Assembly: GCA_963576735.1 (NCBI GenBank)
Contig: OY755171.1
Coordinates: 372,001-436,000 of the forward strand
From: Bedellia somnulentella
Lineage: Eukaryota; Arthropoda; Insecta; Lepidoptera; Bedelliidae
Direction of reading: 5' to 3'
Length of the DNA: 64,000 nt
Positions 10,380-20,130 of the stretch are shown piece after piece. The notes under the pieces were generated by a model. That model saw only the letters and a program-made list of their open reading frames with translations, had not been told where the DNA came from and did no database searches. Positions within the stretch are counted from its first letter, which is position 1, and every line of letters starts with the position of its first letter. The position numbers and the translations under genes were made by a program.

Positions 10380-10556
10380 ATTGTGTGCCTGGGCGTGACG
10401 ACGAACGAGCAGCTGAACCGCGGGCGCTACCGGCACTTCCTGGCGCGCGGCGGCCGCTCCCCGTTCACGCGCGGCCCGCTCCTCAACTGCCTCGCCTTCT
10501 TTGGCTGCCGCCGCGCGCCCGACCTCGACCCCGTACTGGACCATCAGTACGTCTGA
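10380..10556 (+). CDS. Hip14: Hip14 (ZDHHC17-type palmitoyltransferase), last coding exon
   Basis: Begins in phase 0 right after a C-rich acceptor ('cccccccag') and reads IVCLGVTTNEQLNRGRYRHF. This matches the cytosolic block after the last transmembrane helix of ZDHHC17, which contains the TTNE (TTxE) motif of DHHC enzymes. It then reads SPFTRGPLLNCLAFFGC and ends with DHQYV and a TGA stop at 10554-10556. Joined to the 4264-4514 exon it makes one continuous reading with matching phase. The C-terminus is shorter than in vertebrates, but the cysteine-rich SPF...NC...FFGC region is kept. Codon third positions are strongly G/C, unlike the surrounding intron. Confidence 0.9.
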   Translation: MVCLGVTTNEQLNRGRYRHFLARGGRSPFTRGPLLNCLAFFGCRRAPDLDPVLDHQYV

Positions 10557-11075
10557 ACAGATCGCATCAATACGTCTGAATTGGCCAAGATGCTTTGGTG
10601 TGCGTGTGAATTTGTGACAAGTGTTAAAAGTGCAAAGTGAATAGTGTTTTTGATTGTTATAAGCAGTTCAAAGAAAAACGTCGTTGAAGCAGGAAACCGG
10701 TGATAAGTCGGATGTTGCGGTATGTATGGAAATAAATGCGTGTTTTGTAGGGGTACGTAAGTCAAACAGGAAATATTGTTTTCCTGTGAATTTTAAAAGC
10801 TGGTTGCTCATGTATTTCGAAAAGTAATATCTAATTAATTTGGTGGCTAATGTAACCTCGCACACGACAATGGCCTTAGTATTGTTGATACCAATAGTTA
10901 CCAATTTCGATTTCTGAAAAAATTGCGTCTTGTAAGTTGTTATGTTTGGTTTCATTGGTAAATGGTGCAAAGATTAACTTATGTTTCAATACAACGAACC
11001 GTATTGACATGTCTTTATATAATTTATTGTTTGTTTAATGCGAACAAATTTTTAATGTTAGATTTAGTTAGTACA

Positions 11076-11130
11076 AATAAATTTATTGAATTCATTTAAT
11101 GTAATACATTGATCTTTACAAGATAATAAA
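11076..11130 (+). terminator. Candidate polyadenylation signals of Hip14
   Basis: AATAAA occurs at 11076-11081 and again at 11125-11130, 520-570 bp after the stop codon. This is a plausible short 3' UTR end, but other AATAAA motifs exist further on. Confidence 0.4.
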
Positions 11131-12790
11131 CAACCAAATTAAAACAACAATCACAATTATAATATGTAAATAAGCAATTGCAAGTGTTTTTGTAAATGTG
11201 CGAGTATTGATGTAACTTATTTACCTCTATTGAACTAGAATACTGAACTGAATATAGAAGCGATTATGACCAAGCCATGAAATGTAAAACATAGATAAAA
11301 TTTATTAACATCAGAAAAAGGATGACTGATGTTTCAAATTTGACTGCATCAGACTTTATTTGAATTATCATTCCACCTCTTACTAAATGAAAATCATTTT
11401 ATTTTATCACATTACATTGATGCCAGAGACTTAAATGACACTTAAATGATACTTTGTGGCATATTCCATTCAGTAGTCTAGTATGATGAGATTGAGATGT
11501 GACAGTCTAGTACAATATAAGAAATAGTCAAAAGTAGATGTCGCTAGGAGTGACGAGTGAGCATTGATGTGTTTGATATGGTTATAAGTATGTGTGTCGG
11601 CCGGACTGCTGTATATATATGTATATAACTATTTGCCTCGATGCTTTATCAATTATTCCAATGTTATAACTCTATGTCAAATATTGTTAAGCAGAGTATA
11701 TCATAGAAGCTCAAAACATTTTTATAAAATACTTTTTCTTATTCCCAATGTATTATTATTATAATCTTGTTCATTGACCCTCGTATATAATTTATACATT
11801 CTGCCAGCGTCAGAGTGCAATAGAAACAGCTTACTTTTTGAAACAAGTCCGATAAAAACGAAATTTATTTATTACTGCTTTTTAAATATCTTATGAGTCA
11901 GAAATAGATTAATAGATACAAATACATGTATATTTTTATTCCCAATGTATCTGAACACTTCTTCAAAAGCAAATATCAATTTTGTCAGTCTCAATTTAAA
12001 ATTGTAAGTAAAGTTGTTGTGATTTTAAAGTTTTAGAGATAAATATTCTACTTAATGCTGGTATACACCTTGCTTAAATGTTAACTAGTTAGGTTTGTAA
12101 GATTCATAATATTTTAATTATATTTATATCTTACTTAGTATCTTAATGGTGATGGGGAAATCCCAACCGTTTTCGTCTACCACTATAAGGGCTAAGTCTA
12201 ATAGTAAAGATTCATTTTACTCCTGGTATTTCGCTGACCTATATAAATGTTAACAAATTAGTATAAGGGGATGTTGTTGAAAGATGTCGGGAATTTGGTT
12301 AAGTTGACGACTCTGCTGCACGCATCATAAAGTTTTGTACTGGTATTGCAAGTTTTATGTAATTTAAATTTTATAGAACTTAAAATTTAAGTAACTCCCA
12401 CCAACAAGTAATAAGATTTGATGCCCTTTAAAAGGTGGATCTTCACAATGTTTGGTTTTCGTTTGATTAGGAGCTACAATACCACCGAAAAACAACAGCA
12501 AATAAAAACATGGGTAAATGCCTGGTGATAAGTCATGTGATGTACAATTATTTGTACAACTACCACTCTTCTGGGAATTATAGCCTGGGCTTTAAGTCTA
12601 ATAATACCGGAGACAGACATTTACTCAAATGACTTGTCTTTTAACCTGAGGGGTTCTAAATACATACATATTTAAAACAACAGAGTCTCTCAATAAAACC
12701 ACTTTCCCCGCGTAGCACCAGACAGAATAGACAAAAAGAGTTAACCGAACAAAGTAGCCAATAATAGAAACGAACTGAATCTTCCTGTAA
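11131..12790. other. Gene-free intergenic stretch
   Basis: AT-rich; no exon or recognisable element found. May include extended Hip14 3' UTR. Confidence 0.35.
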
Positions 12791-13102
12791 CTGTATTAAT
12801 AATAATAATATATAATAATAATAACGTTTATTCAGCCAAAAAGTTACAATAAAAGCTTACATCTAGAATTACATAGTGAAATATATGAATATAAAACTAT
12901 GATCTTTACAAGTAAGACTTATTACATTTTATAATAGCTTTTAATTTATTTATTTTTTTGAGTCACTGTTCCCTAAACTAGGAGGGTATCCTGTATCTTA
13001 AGGAACAGTTTCCAATCTTGGTTTAACAAAATTAAAAGTAGTCTCGATACTATTCTATTATATATAACTTTGGCCATCATGCTTAGCTGTGGTATGTGTT
13101 AG

Positions 13103-13106
<4 letters not shown>

Positions 13107-13154
<48 letters not shown>

Positions 13155-13163
13155 TGTGTGTGT
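13107..13163. repeat. (TG)n microsatellite in LINE 3' region
   Basis: TG dinucleotide run of about 57 bp with one interruption, continuing into 'tgtgtatgtgtgtg'. Confidence 0.9.
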
Positions 13164-13220
13164 TTGTGGGTGGTGTATGGGTATATGTGACGAATAGTGT
13201 ATATATATAATTCTATTATA

Positions 13221-16157
13221 TTATTTTATTATATTTATAATATCTTCTGTTGTTTCGTAATCTTTGTCTCTTAACCATTGTATAATGTGTGTCTTCAATA
13301 CGTAGTTATTTAAAATAGTCATATCTATTGGCTTATGTAATTTGTTATATATTATTTTACTAATTACATAGAATTGGTGTTCTGCAAATGTGGTGTTATG
13401 TTTTGTAGTTGGGATGGTATTTCTACGTCTGTTATTTAGTGAGTATGTTTCACGGTGAGTTAGTAGCAATAATTTGAGTATATACAGTTGTCTGATCGAG
13501 AGAACCTTTGTTTCCGCATACAGTTGTTTGGTCGGGTATCTGAAAGGTTTCGAAAACATGACCTTAAGAATACTTCGCTGTGCTCTCTCGATTTTCAACA
13601 TATGCGTCTTATGTGCGCCGCCCCAAACGCTAATACAGTAGCAAAAAACTGATTCACATAGTGCTTTATAAGTCATCAATAATATATGCCGACTAGCACA
13701 GTATCTCAGTTGTTTTAATATGTATACAAGGCCAGTGACTCTTTCTGATAGTTTATTAATTTGTACGTCCCAATTGAGCCTTTGATCTAAATATATCCCT
13801 AAATACTTGATCTCACATGTCCTTGCTATTGGCTGGCACAAACAATCAGCTTCAGTGTTAGAGCAGGTGTGAGCTATAATTGAGTAGTTAGAGGGAGGTT
13901 GGGTATTATTTCGAATTGAAAATGGAATGAAGTTTGTTTTATTCAGATTTAGGGTCAATAAATTGGCCATGAGCCAGCTCATTACTTTTCGCATCGCGGT
14001 TTCTGCATTTAGTTTTACTTCGGACCAAGTTGTACCACTAACGAGAATCGCTGTATCGTCAGCATATGTATATATTTTACAATTTTTGGGTTTCATGGTA
14101 CACAGGTCATTTAGATAAACTTGAAATAGGGTTGGGCCCAAGACACTTCCCTGTGGAATTCCGTATATGATTATCTCCTCCTCACTGCAATAATTACAAA
14201 TTTTTACTTTTTGCTTTCGATTAGAAAGATAGTCCTTAAAAATATCTAAAGCAATCCCTCTCACACCTAAGTTCTCAAGTTTATCTAAAAGTATTGAAAT
14301 AGAAACCGTGTCGAACGCCTTTGATAAATCAAGGAAGATTCCTACGCATTTAACTTTGTTATCCAAATTTCTAGCTATTTCCTGCGTCAGGTCCATAACA
14401 GCATCTTCGGTAGACACCCCTTTTCTGAAACCATATTGGTTTTTGGCTATTAAGTTTTCTTTTGTTAAAAATTCAGTCAGTCTCTTATTAAGTATTTTTT
14501 CAAGTATCTTTGATAAAGCTGGTAGTACTGATATTGGACGATAGTTTGTCACACAATCTCTTCTACCTTTTTTATGTATTGGATGAACTAAGGCTACTTT
14601 AAAAGCACTTGGGAAAACACCTGCTGAAATGGATACGTTACAAATATGAGTTATTATTGGGATCAGAATATGGCTGCAATCTTTTAATAACCAGGAAGAT
14701 ATGCCATCCGACCCAATAGAACAGTTCTTACGCATACTCAAAATAATAGATTTAACCTCAACTTCATTCGTTTCAACGATGGCTAGGGATTTAAGAGGAG
14801 AAATGTTAGTTTTATTTATAGAATGAGACTTTAAATTTTGAAAACTATTTTTGGTGATTATTTCATGAGCTAAATTTTTGCCTATATTAGTAAAATAATT
14901 ACAAATGTTATTTATAGATGATTCATCTGAGTCGTTAATATCTAATAATTCCATAGGTGGACTCGTATGTTTTTTAGAATTTGTAATGTCCTTTATACAT
15001 TTCCAGAGGGCTTTTGAGTCTTTACCGGCTTGTTGTAATTCTGATTCATAGTGTTGTCGTTTTAATTTCCAAAGAAGTCGATTACAGAAGTTACGGTAGC
15101 GTGTGTACGTTGTTTTTTGAATTATGTTATTAGGGCATTGCTTTGATTTCTTATGTAAGTTGTCACGATTCTTGATGCATCTTAACAAACCCGGTGTAAT
15201 CCATGGTTTCAGACAACGCTTTTTTCTTGTAGTTTTGGTTTCTTTCGAATGCTTATCAATCACTGCTTGTAAAACTTTTATTAACTTATTTGTTGCCATA
15301 TTTGGATCACTTGTTTGTAAAATTTCGGTAAAATCATAGCTTTCCAGTTCTTTTTTTATTGCCGAGTAGTCAGTAAAGTGTGTTGTGAACGATTTTTTAC
15401 GCAAACACTTATTCTTTTGTAGAATTAAAATAGTAGCAGCGTGGTCCGTAATCGTGGAATTGACAATTAATGTGTTATGACTAAGGTTTGTTTTCAACAT
15501 AACATGATCCAAGCAGTTTCTGTCCCTGGTTGGTATGAGATGTGTGGGCAATAGCCCATGTGAAGCATTGAGTGTAAGGTACTCGAGTCTATGTTCATCA
15601 ACGCTACCTTGCTTTATATCAATGTTAATATCCCCCGTCAGAGCAATATTACTTAAATGAGAAAAAGTTTTTAAAATATCATCTAAACCAGAGAAAAAAC
15701 TATCATAGTCCAATTTCGATTTAAAAGACGGAGAACGGTAAATCGCTACAACAGCAAGGGTGTCGTTGATAGTACATACCAGACAATTACCTCCTAATAG
15801 GTGGGGTTCCGATATTTTACATTTAAGACCTATTTTTGAGTAAATTACAACTCCATCGTTTTGATTAATATTAGTTTTAGTAAAATGGGGGTTATATCCG
15901 TGCATGTATGGGAGTTTTTGAACTTTACTAAGCCAACATTCGGTAAGAATAATTAAATCAATACTCGCATCTATTTGGCTAAGTAGAATGTCTAATTCCT
16001 CATAATTTTTATTTAGGCTACGTATATTCATGTGAAAAATACTTATGTTACTATTAGGGGAGCTTATATATTTGTTGCATTCATTGGCGTTGCATATCAC
16101 TGAGTTTTCTATACTTAGCTTATCTAATTCATCATTAATATTTTTTATCGTAGCCAT
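13221..16157 (-). CDS. LINE ORF2: endonuclease plus reverse transcriptase (978 aa)
   Basis: An uninterrupted 978-residue frame. Residues about 40-235 form an APE-type endonuclease: FHMNIRSLNKNYEELD, then LIILTECWLS, ALTGDINIDI and the terminal STITDHAATI, whose TDH matches the catalytic end of the domain. Residues about 480-780 are the reverse transcriptase, with FKVALVHPIHKKGRRD, NYRPISVLPALSKILEK, IFLDLSKAFDTVS, GIPQGSVLGPTLF and the catalytic YADD in YTYADDTAILV. The C-terminal part has the usual thumb region and no RNase H. The ATG at 16157 overlaps the end of the upstream frame by 23 nt. No stop or frameshift is visible, so the copy may be recent and competent. The enzyme nicks DNA and copies its own RNA by target-primed reverse transcription. 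Confidence 0.92.
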   Translation of the reverse strand: MATIKNINDELDKLSIENSVICNANECNKYISSPNSNISIFHMNIRSLNKNYEELDILLSQIDASIDLIILTECWLSKVQKLPYMHGYNPHFTKTNINQNDGVVIYSKIGLKCKISEPHLLGGNCLVCTINDTLAVVAIYRSPSFKSKLDYDSFFSGLDDILKTFSHLSNIALTGDINIDIKQGSVDEHRLEYLTLNASHGLLPTHLIPTRDRNCLDHVMLKTNLSHNTLIVNSTITDHAATILILQKNKCLRKKSFTTHFTDYSAIKKELESYDFTEILQTSDPNMATNKLIKVLQAVIDKHSKETKTTRKKRCLKPWITPGLLRCIKNRDNLHKKSKQCPNNIIQKTTYTRYRNFCNRLLWKLKRQHYESELQQAGKDSKALWKCIKDITNSKKHTSPPMELLDINDSDESSINNICNYFTNIGKNLAHEIITKNSFQNLKSHSINKTNISPLKSLAIVETNEVEVKSIILSMRKNCSIGSDGISSWLLKDCSHILIPIITHICNVSISAGVFPSAFKVALVHPIHKKGRRDCVTNYRPISVLPALSKILEKILNKRLTEFLTKENLIAKNQYGFRKGVSTEDAVMDLTQEIARNLDNKVKCVGIFLDLSKAFDTVSISILLDKLENLGVRGIALDIFKDYLSNRKQKVKICNYCSEEEIIIYGIPQGSVLGPTLFQVYLNDLCTMKPKNCKIYTYADDTAILVSGTTWSEVKLNAETAMRKVMSWLMANLLTLNLNKTNFIPFSIRNNTQPPSNYSIIAHTCSNTEADCLCQPIARTCEIKYLGIYLDQRLNWDVQINKLSERVTGLVYILKQLRYCASRHILLMTYKALCESVFCYCISVWGGAHKTHMLKIERAQRSILKVMFSKPFRYPTKQLYAETKVLSIRQLYILKLLLLTHRETYSLNNRRRNTIPTTKHNTTFAEHQFYVISKIIYNKLHKPIDMTILNNYVLKTHIIQWLRDKDYETTEDIINIIK

Positions 16158-16671
16158 TTTTATTTCTTAAAAGGTGCTCAATATAATAAGAATACAGTGT
16201 ATGTAATGATTTTAACATTATATTATGCGTTGTACATGATCGTATGGAATTAATAAAGTAACTTTTTGATGTAGGAATATTCTTTCTTAAAAGTTGCGCT
16301 ATGTCAGAGCTATAATTTACACATATATAATAAAAGGATAAACCATCGCCATCACATGCATGTATGTTGAGAATGTAAGTATGGTCATAAAAAAGTAAGA
16401 TACTTTTATGAAATTTGTAATGTGTATAGTGTAATAGTGGCTTCGATTTCTGTGTTTTAATTGTAAAGTGTTTATGTGTATTGTACAAGTATTTTATAAG
16501 CATATGTTGGATTTTTTTTGATTTGTGATAATAAGTGTATTGTGTTTTACAGTCAGTGGAAAATGTTTCAACTCTAACATGACAACAGTTATTTAGCATA
16601 AACAGAGTAAAATATTTATCTTGCATAGTTAAATAATTTTTAGGTAAAGATACATACTTAATTAACAATAG
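16135..16671 (-). CDS. In-frame extension of LINE ORF1 after a TGA-CTA stop
   Basis: Directly after the ORF1 stop (TGA at 16674-16672) the same frame stays open for 178 codons to a TAA at 16137-16135. The codon after the stop is CTA, giving the TGA-CTA context known for efficient readthrough in eukaryotic and viral genes. The first in-frame ATG lies about 16 codons in, so the segment is either a readthrough tail or starts internally. The protein is basic and rich in Tyr, His and Lys; its C-terminal half (LSFYYICVNYSSDIAQLLRK) looks more protein-like than the N-terminal half. I recognise no domain. It overlaps the ORF2 start by 23 nt in another frame (+1). The region is very AT-rich, where stops are expected every 13-20 codons by chance. 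Confidence 0.5.
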   Translation of the reverse strand, partial: LLLIKYVSLPKNYLTMQDKYFTLFMLNNCCHVRVETFSTDCKTQYTYYHKSKKIQHMLIKYLYNTHKHFTIKTQKSKPLLHYTHYKFHKSILLFYDHTYILNIHACDGDGLSFYYICVNYSSDIAQLLRKNIPTSKSYFINSIRSCTTHNIMLKSLHTLYSYYIEHLLRNKNGYDKKY

Positions 16672-17628
16672 TCAGTCTTTTTTTTCAATTTCTAAATTAA
16701 GAAAGCATTTTTCAGATTTGATTACATAATGTTTCGCACCCAGATCCTTTTTAATAAATATATTACCATTAGATACCCAACAAAATCTATAATGGTGTTT
16801 TTTAGCGAACTCCCTTGCTAATTGAAATAACTTCTTTGTACTACCTGGAAGCTGTTCAGATATATATATTGCACGACGGGCTCCAGCGATACCAACTTGC
16901 TCTGTATTGAGTTTATTTTCTTTGGTCGTATTGTTGTGTTGCCTTACCGCTGCAATCATTCTCTTCATTATTGGAACCGTCGAAAATTCAGCTATTATTG
17001 GACGCACTGTTTCAGGTTTCCCAGGAAGTCTGTAGACGTCACGTATTTCAGATTTTTCTATTTTCAGTCCTACTACGGTCCCGAGTGTAGTAACAGTATT
17101 CGTCAGGCTCTCTACATTTTCTTCCGCTTGTTTTGGAATGTTGCGAATCTCTATGCTGGATGTGCGAGACTTAAATTGCAGATCCTGAACTTTCGTTTCG
17201 AGATACTGTATGTATTCCATCTGATCATTCTTTTCCTTTTTCAGGGCATTAATTTCATTTTTCATTTCCTCAAATTTTGTGTTCATGAAATTTACAGAGC
17301 GTTCTATATCTGCATTTGTCTGTTGAATTTGTGAGTTTTGAGTTTTAATGTCGGCAATGTCGGCAGATAATTTAGCTAAAAGTGAAGTTTGTTGTTCCAA
17401 TGACTTGGCTATATTCAGTTCCTGTTGTTGCTTCCACAAGGATATCGACTTGTTTAACTCCAGGATGTCAACTGTGGAATCACGTTCAATTTCTGAGCGA
17501 GGTCGTTTCGAACGATTTGTTTTTAAAAAGGTGTCGTCTAAAGATGAACAGTTATTTAAATCAGTCTCCGATTTTGACTCGTTCAGATTACCTTTTGCTA
17601 AAGGTGGGGGTGTTCGGCGTAGAGACAT
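16672..17628 (-). CDS. LINE ORF1: coiled-coil protein with FP-like C-terminal domain (318 aa)
   Basis: Residues about 60-155 are predicted coiled coil (heptad-like runs around LWKQQQELNIAKSLEQQ and FEEMKNEINALKKEKNDQM). They are followed by an RRM-like segment starting at SSIEIRNIPKQAEENVESL and by a C-terminal block ISEQLPGSTKKLFQLARE, HHYRFCWVSNGNIFIKK. That block resembles the C-terminal domain shared by insect LINE ORF1 proteins and baculovirus FP proteins (family recall, no search). Such proteins trimerise and coat LINE RNA. The ATG at 17628 is preceded by AT-rich sequence; the frame ends KKD then TGA. It differs completely from the zinc-knuckle ORF1 of the second LINE although their ORF2s are related. 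Confidence 0.8.
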   Translation of the reverse strand: MSLRRTPPPLAKGNLNESKSETDLNNCSSLDDTFLKTNRSKRPRSEIERDSTVDILELNKSISLWKQQQELNIAKSLEQQTSLLAKLSADIADIKTQNSQIQQTNADIERSVNFMNTKFEEMKNEINALKKEKNDQMEYIQYLETKVQDLQFKSRTSSIEIRNIPKQAEENVESLTNTVTTLGTVVGLKIEKSEIRDVYRLPGKPETVRPIIAEFSTVPIMKRMIAAVRQHNNTTKENKLNTEQVGIAGARRAIYISEQLPGSTKKLFQLAREFAKKHHYRFCWVSNGNIFIKKDLGAKHYVIKSEKCFLNLEIEKKD

Positions 17629-17812
17629 ATTTAAAAGACTATAACTGTTAACGTTTATAAAAGTTTCCTTTGTATACCGGAATCAAGATCTACGCTAATT
17701 CGTAGTGCATTCGTAGTCGGTGACGTCAGCAAGCGTAGCACGTATCGCGTAGCCTCGGTGACTCACACACGGCCGCGTAGTGTTCGGTGAATTCGTCGCG
17801 GCGGCACAAGTC

Positions 17813-17886
17813 AATTTAGCTCAGCGGCAACCGCGCTCAACCACGATACGCTGCGCAAGAGCACCGGGTTCAATCCTCAACGGCGG
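17813..17886 (+). other. tRNA-like box pair, possibly a SINE head or LINE 5' end
   Basis: 'ttagctcagcgg' fits a pol III A box and 'gggttcaatcct' a B box about 45 bp apart. The ends do not pair as an acceptor stem, so it is not a tRNA gene. It lies antisense to the LINE at 12.8-17.7 kb, at or beyond its 5' end. Confidence 0.35.
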
Positions 17887-17899
17887 CACCCAAAAATCC

Positions 17900-19266
17900 A
17901 AAATTACTGATATTATTTTTCAGCTTGTTCTTTAGGTCAGAGCTCCGCAACTTCGCTTGTCTCTCTCTAGGACCGCCCACTGGGAGGGGCCGACCGGTCA
18001 ATGACCCCTTAGAGTGACAAGGAATCGAAAATATCACCAACAACCAATAACAAAAATTCGGAATCAAATTTCGGTAGAACAATATCGAGCGCGACACACG
18101 TCCACCTCAGGCGAGCACCAAGAATGGAATCATATCAACTTGATGCCTACCTGTTCCACTATTTTAGGTTTATTTTATAATAGCCATCATTGTTATACGT
18201 GAACAATTGATGTCTTAAATGTAACCATAGAGTAGGCCTGATTACACTTTTAATATAATTGTACTTAGCGATGTATGTGTGAGGAGCTAAACTACCAAAA
18301 TAACTATTATTTAAGATTTCTACGAAATGACGGCGGCGAGCGGCATCTAACATTTCGACTTAACTTTGTTTGCGACTTACAAATCATGAGCATCTTAAAA
18401 CAAGTCAATATGAGACTGTAATTGTATTTTTAATAAAATTGGTCACTCTAAATGTGATTTTACTGTATGGGCATTGAACATTGAATAAAATGTGTGTATG
18501 TTTAAACCTAACAAGATATATGGTACATGATATAATTGCAGAAAGCAGTGCGTCGCTCCATTCTAAAATTAAAATTATAATTAAGACATTGGCCTAAAGT
18601 GGAAACTCCTCTTACTCCTCCGCAATAATACTATTAACGCTTTGAAAATCTAATTTGTTTTGGTTGTTCATAAATAATTTTGCTTCCTAACATAATGCGT
18701 GAAAACGGTATCTCACAATGAAACGTTCCGCGAAATATTGCGCTCTCATTCATCTCATACTTTTTAATTATATAAATTGTATAAATCATCAGGTTATAAA
18801 AGAATATCTTAATTTGTAATAATAAATAATTGTAATATTTTCATCATATAGGCCGAGGCGGGTATTTGCGTAGTTAAAATATATATACTTTGTAAGTGAA
18901 ACTTGCAAATGTTGTAATTAGTGTATAGCATGGTTATAAAATGTTATCGAATATTTTTGATTTTTTGTGTCACAAACATATTTTTCTATATGATTCAAAT
19001 TAGTTCACACCTGGGTGGGTGACCCAAAGCTACAATATAATTTTTATAAATATATTTCTGCCTTATCTTAATGTTAACAAAAATATATGAACACAGTTGA
19101 AAAGCAATACTTCTGCAGTTAGAAATAGATTGTAAGTCATAATCAATTATATTTGCTATAGCTCATTGTTATAAATGTTGTGAATACAATTAGTACATAA
19201 ATATTGTGAACTAAATTTATACTTCACTTGCTAGATATTCTAGTATTTAGCTTTTTCATATCTGTG
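17900..19266. other. Gene-free intergenic stretch
   Basis: AT-rich sequence with no supported exon. AATAAA-type motifs near 18433 and 18483 could serve a + strand transcript, but nothing upstream ties them to a gene. Confidence 0.3.
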
Positions 19267-19274
19267 GTCTTTGT

Positions 19275-20122
19275 TAGTGTTGCCGGATAATCGATTGTGT
19301 ATCGATTATTAATCGATTATGCAAATGAGGCCCAAATAATCTAATAATCGATAGTATTATCGATACTATCGATTATTAGATTATAATCGAAGAACGATAT
19401 GATCGATTATGATCGATTAATCGATTATAATTGTAATGTAATCGATAATAACCGATATTATCGATTAATCGACTAATCGATTATAATCTAATAATCGATT
19501 AATCGATTATATCGTCATTAGATTATAATCGATTAGTCGATTATAATTGTCAATTTTTCACACTGTGATAAAAATACAATATATATAAAATACAATACAT
19601 AAACTTTATATAAAATATTATATAATATATAAATATAATCTTTACTATCGATTATTATGTAAAAACCTTTATTTTACCATCTTTTCCCGACTCAACCACC
19701 AAAAGTGGCTATGGAATTTATAATTCCTTGGCTCTGGCTACCCCTTCTAAGAAATTATAGCTGTGAGTATATATATGTATCGATCAATCTACGATAAAAT
19801 CATTTATATTTTTATTTATTCTATTTTTATCACTGTGTGTAGAATTTACAATTATAATCGATTAATCGACTAATCGATTATAATCTAATGACGATATAAT
19901 CGATTAATCGATTATTAGATTATAATCGATTATATCGATTATTATCGATTACATTTCAATTATAATCGATTAATTGATCATAATCGATTATATCGTTCTT
20001 CGATTGTAATCTATTAATCGATAGTATCGATATAATCGATAGTATCGATAATACTATCGATTATTAGATTATTTTGGGTGAGCATAATCGATTAATCTAT
20101 AATCGATTATCCGGCAACACTA
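19275..20122. mobile_element. hAT-like foldback element made of ATCGAT-rich arms
   Basis: Flanked by an identical 8-bp duplication GTCTTTGT (19267-19274 and 20123-20130), the length typical of hAT elements. The ends are inverted: TAGTGTTGCCGGATAATCGA at the left and its complement at the right. Two arms of about 290 bp are near-complementary and consist largely of iterated ATCGAT/ATCGATTA (roughly 30 ATCGAT in 848 bp). The central loop of about 300 bp (19555-19850) contains a fragment of dispersed repeat B ('agtggctatggaatttataa') and no coding capacity. It is a non-autonomous element. Confidence 0.85.
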
Positions 20123-20130
20123 GTCTTTGT

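Larger units (their letters stand above)
12795..17690 (-). mobile_element. Nearly intact two-ORF LINE (LINE-1st in this window)
   Basis: Full set of - strand ORFs: ORF1 (17628-16672), an in-frame extension (16671-16135) and ORF2 (16157-13221). The 3' end is followed by a GT microsatellite and ends in a (TAA)n-type tail next to 'cgtttattcagcc' (about 12795-12840). The 5' boundary is uncertain; GC-rich 17640-17880 is probably its 5' UTR/promoter. ORF2 is homologous along its length to that of the LINE at 46955-51712, so both belong to one clade of the CR1/Jockey group (clade not resolved). Confidence 0.85.

Noticed and set aside
10311..10579. Other-frame ORFs over the last Hip14 exon
   Set aside because: Shadows of a GC-rich exon; Ala/Arg-rich with no homology.
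17870..18097. 75-codon - strand ORF upstream of LINE ORF1
   Set aside because: Mixed reading across the LINE 5' region with no family similarity or start context.
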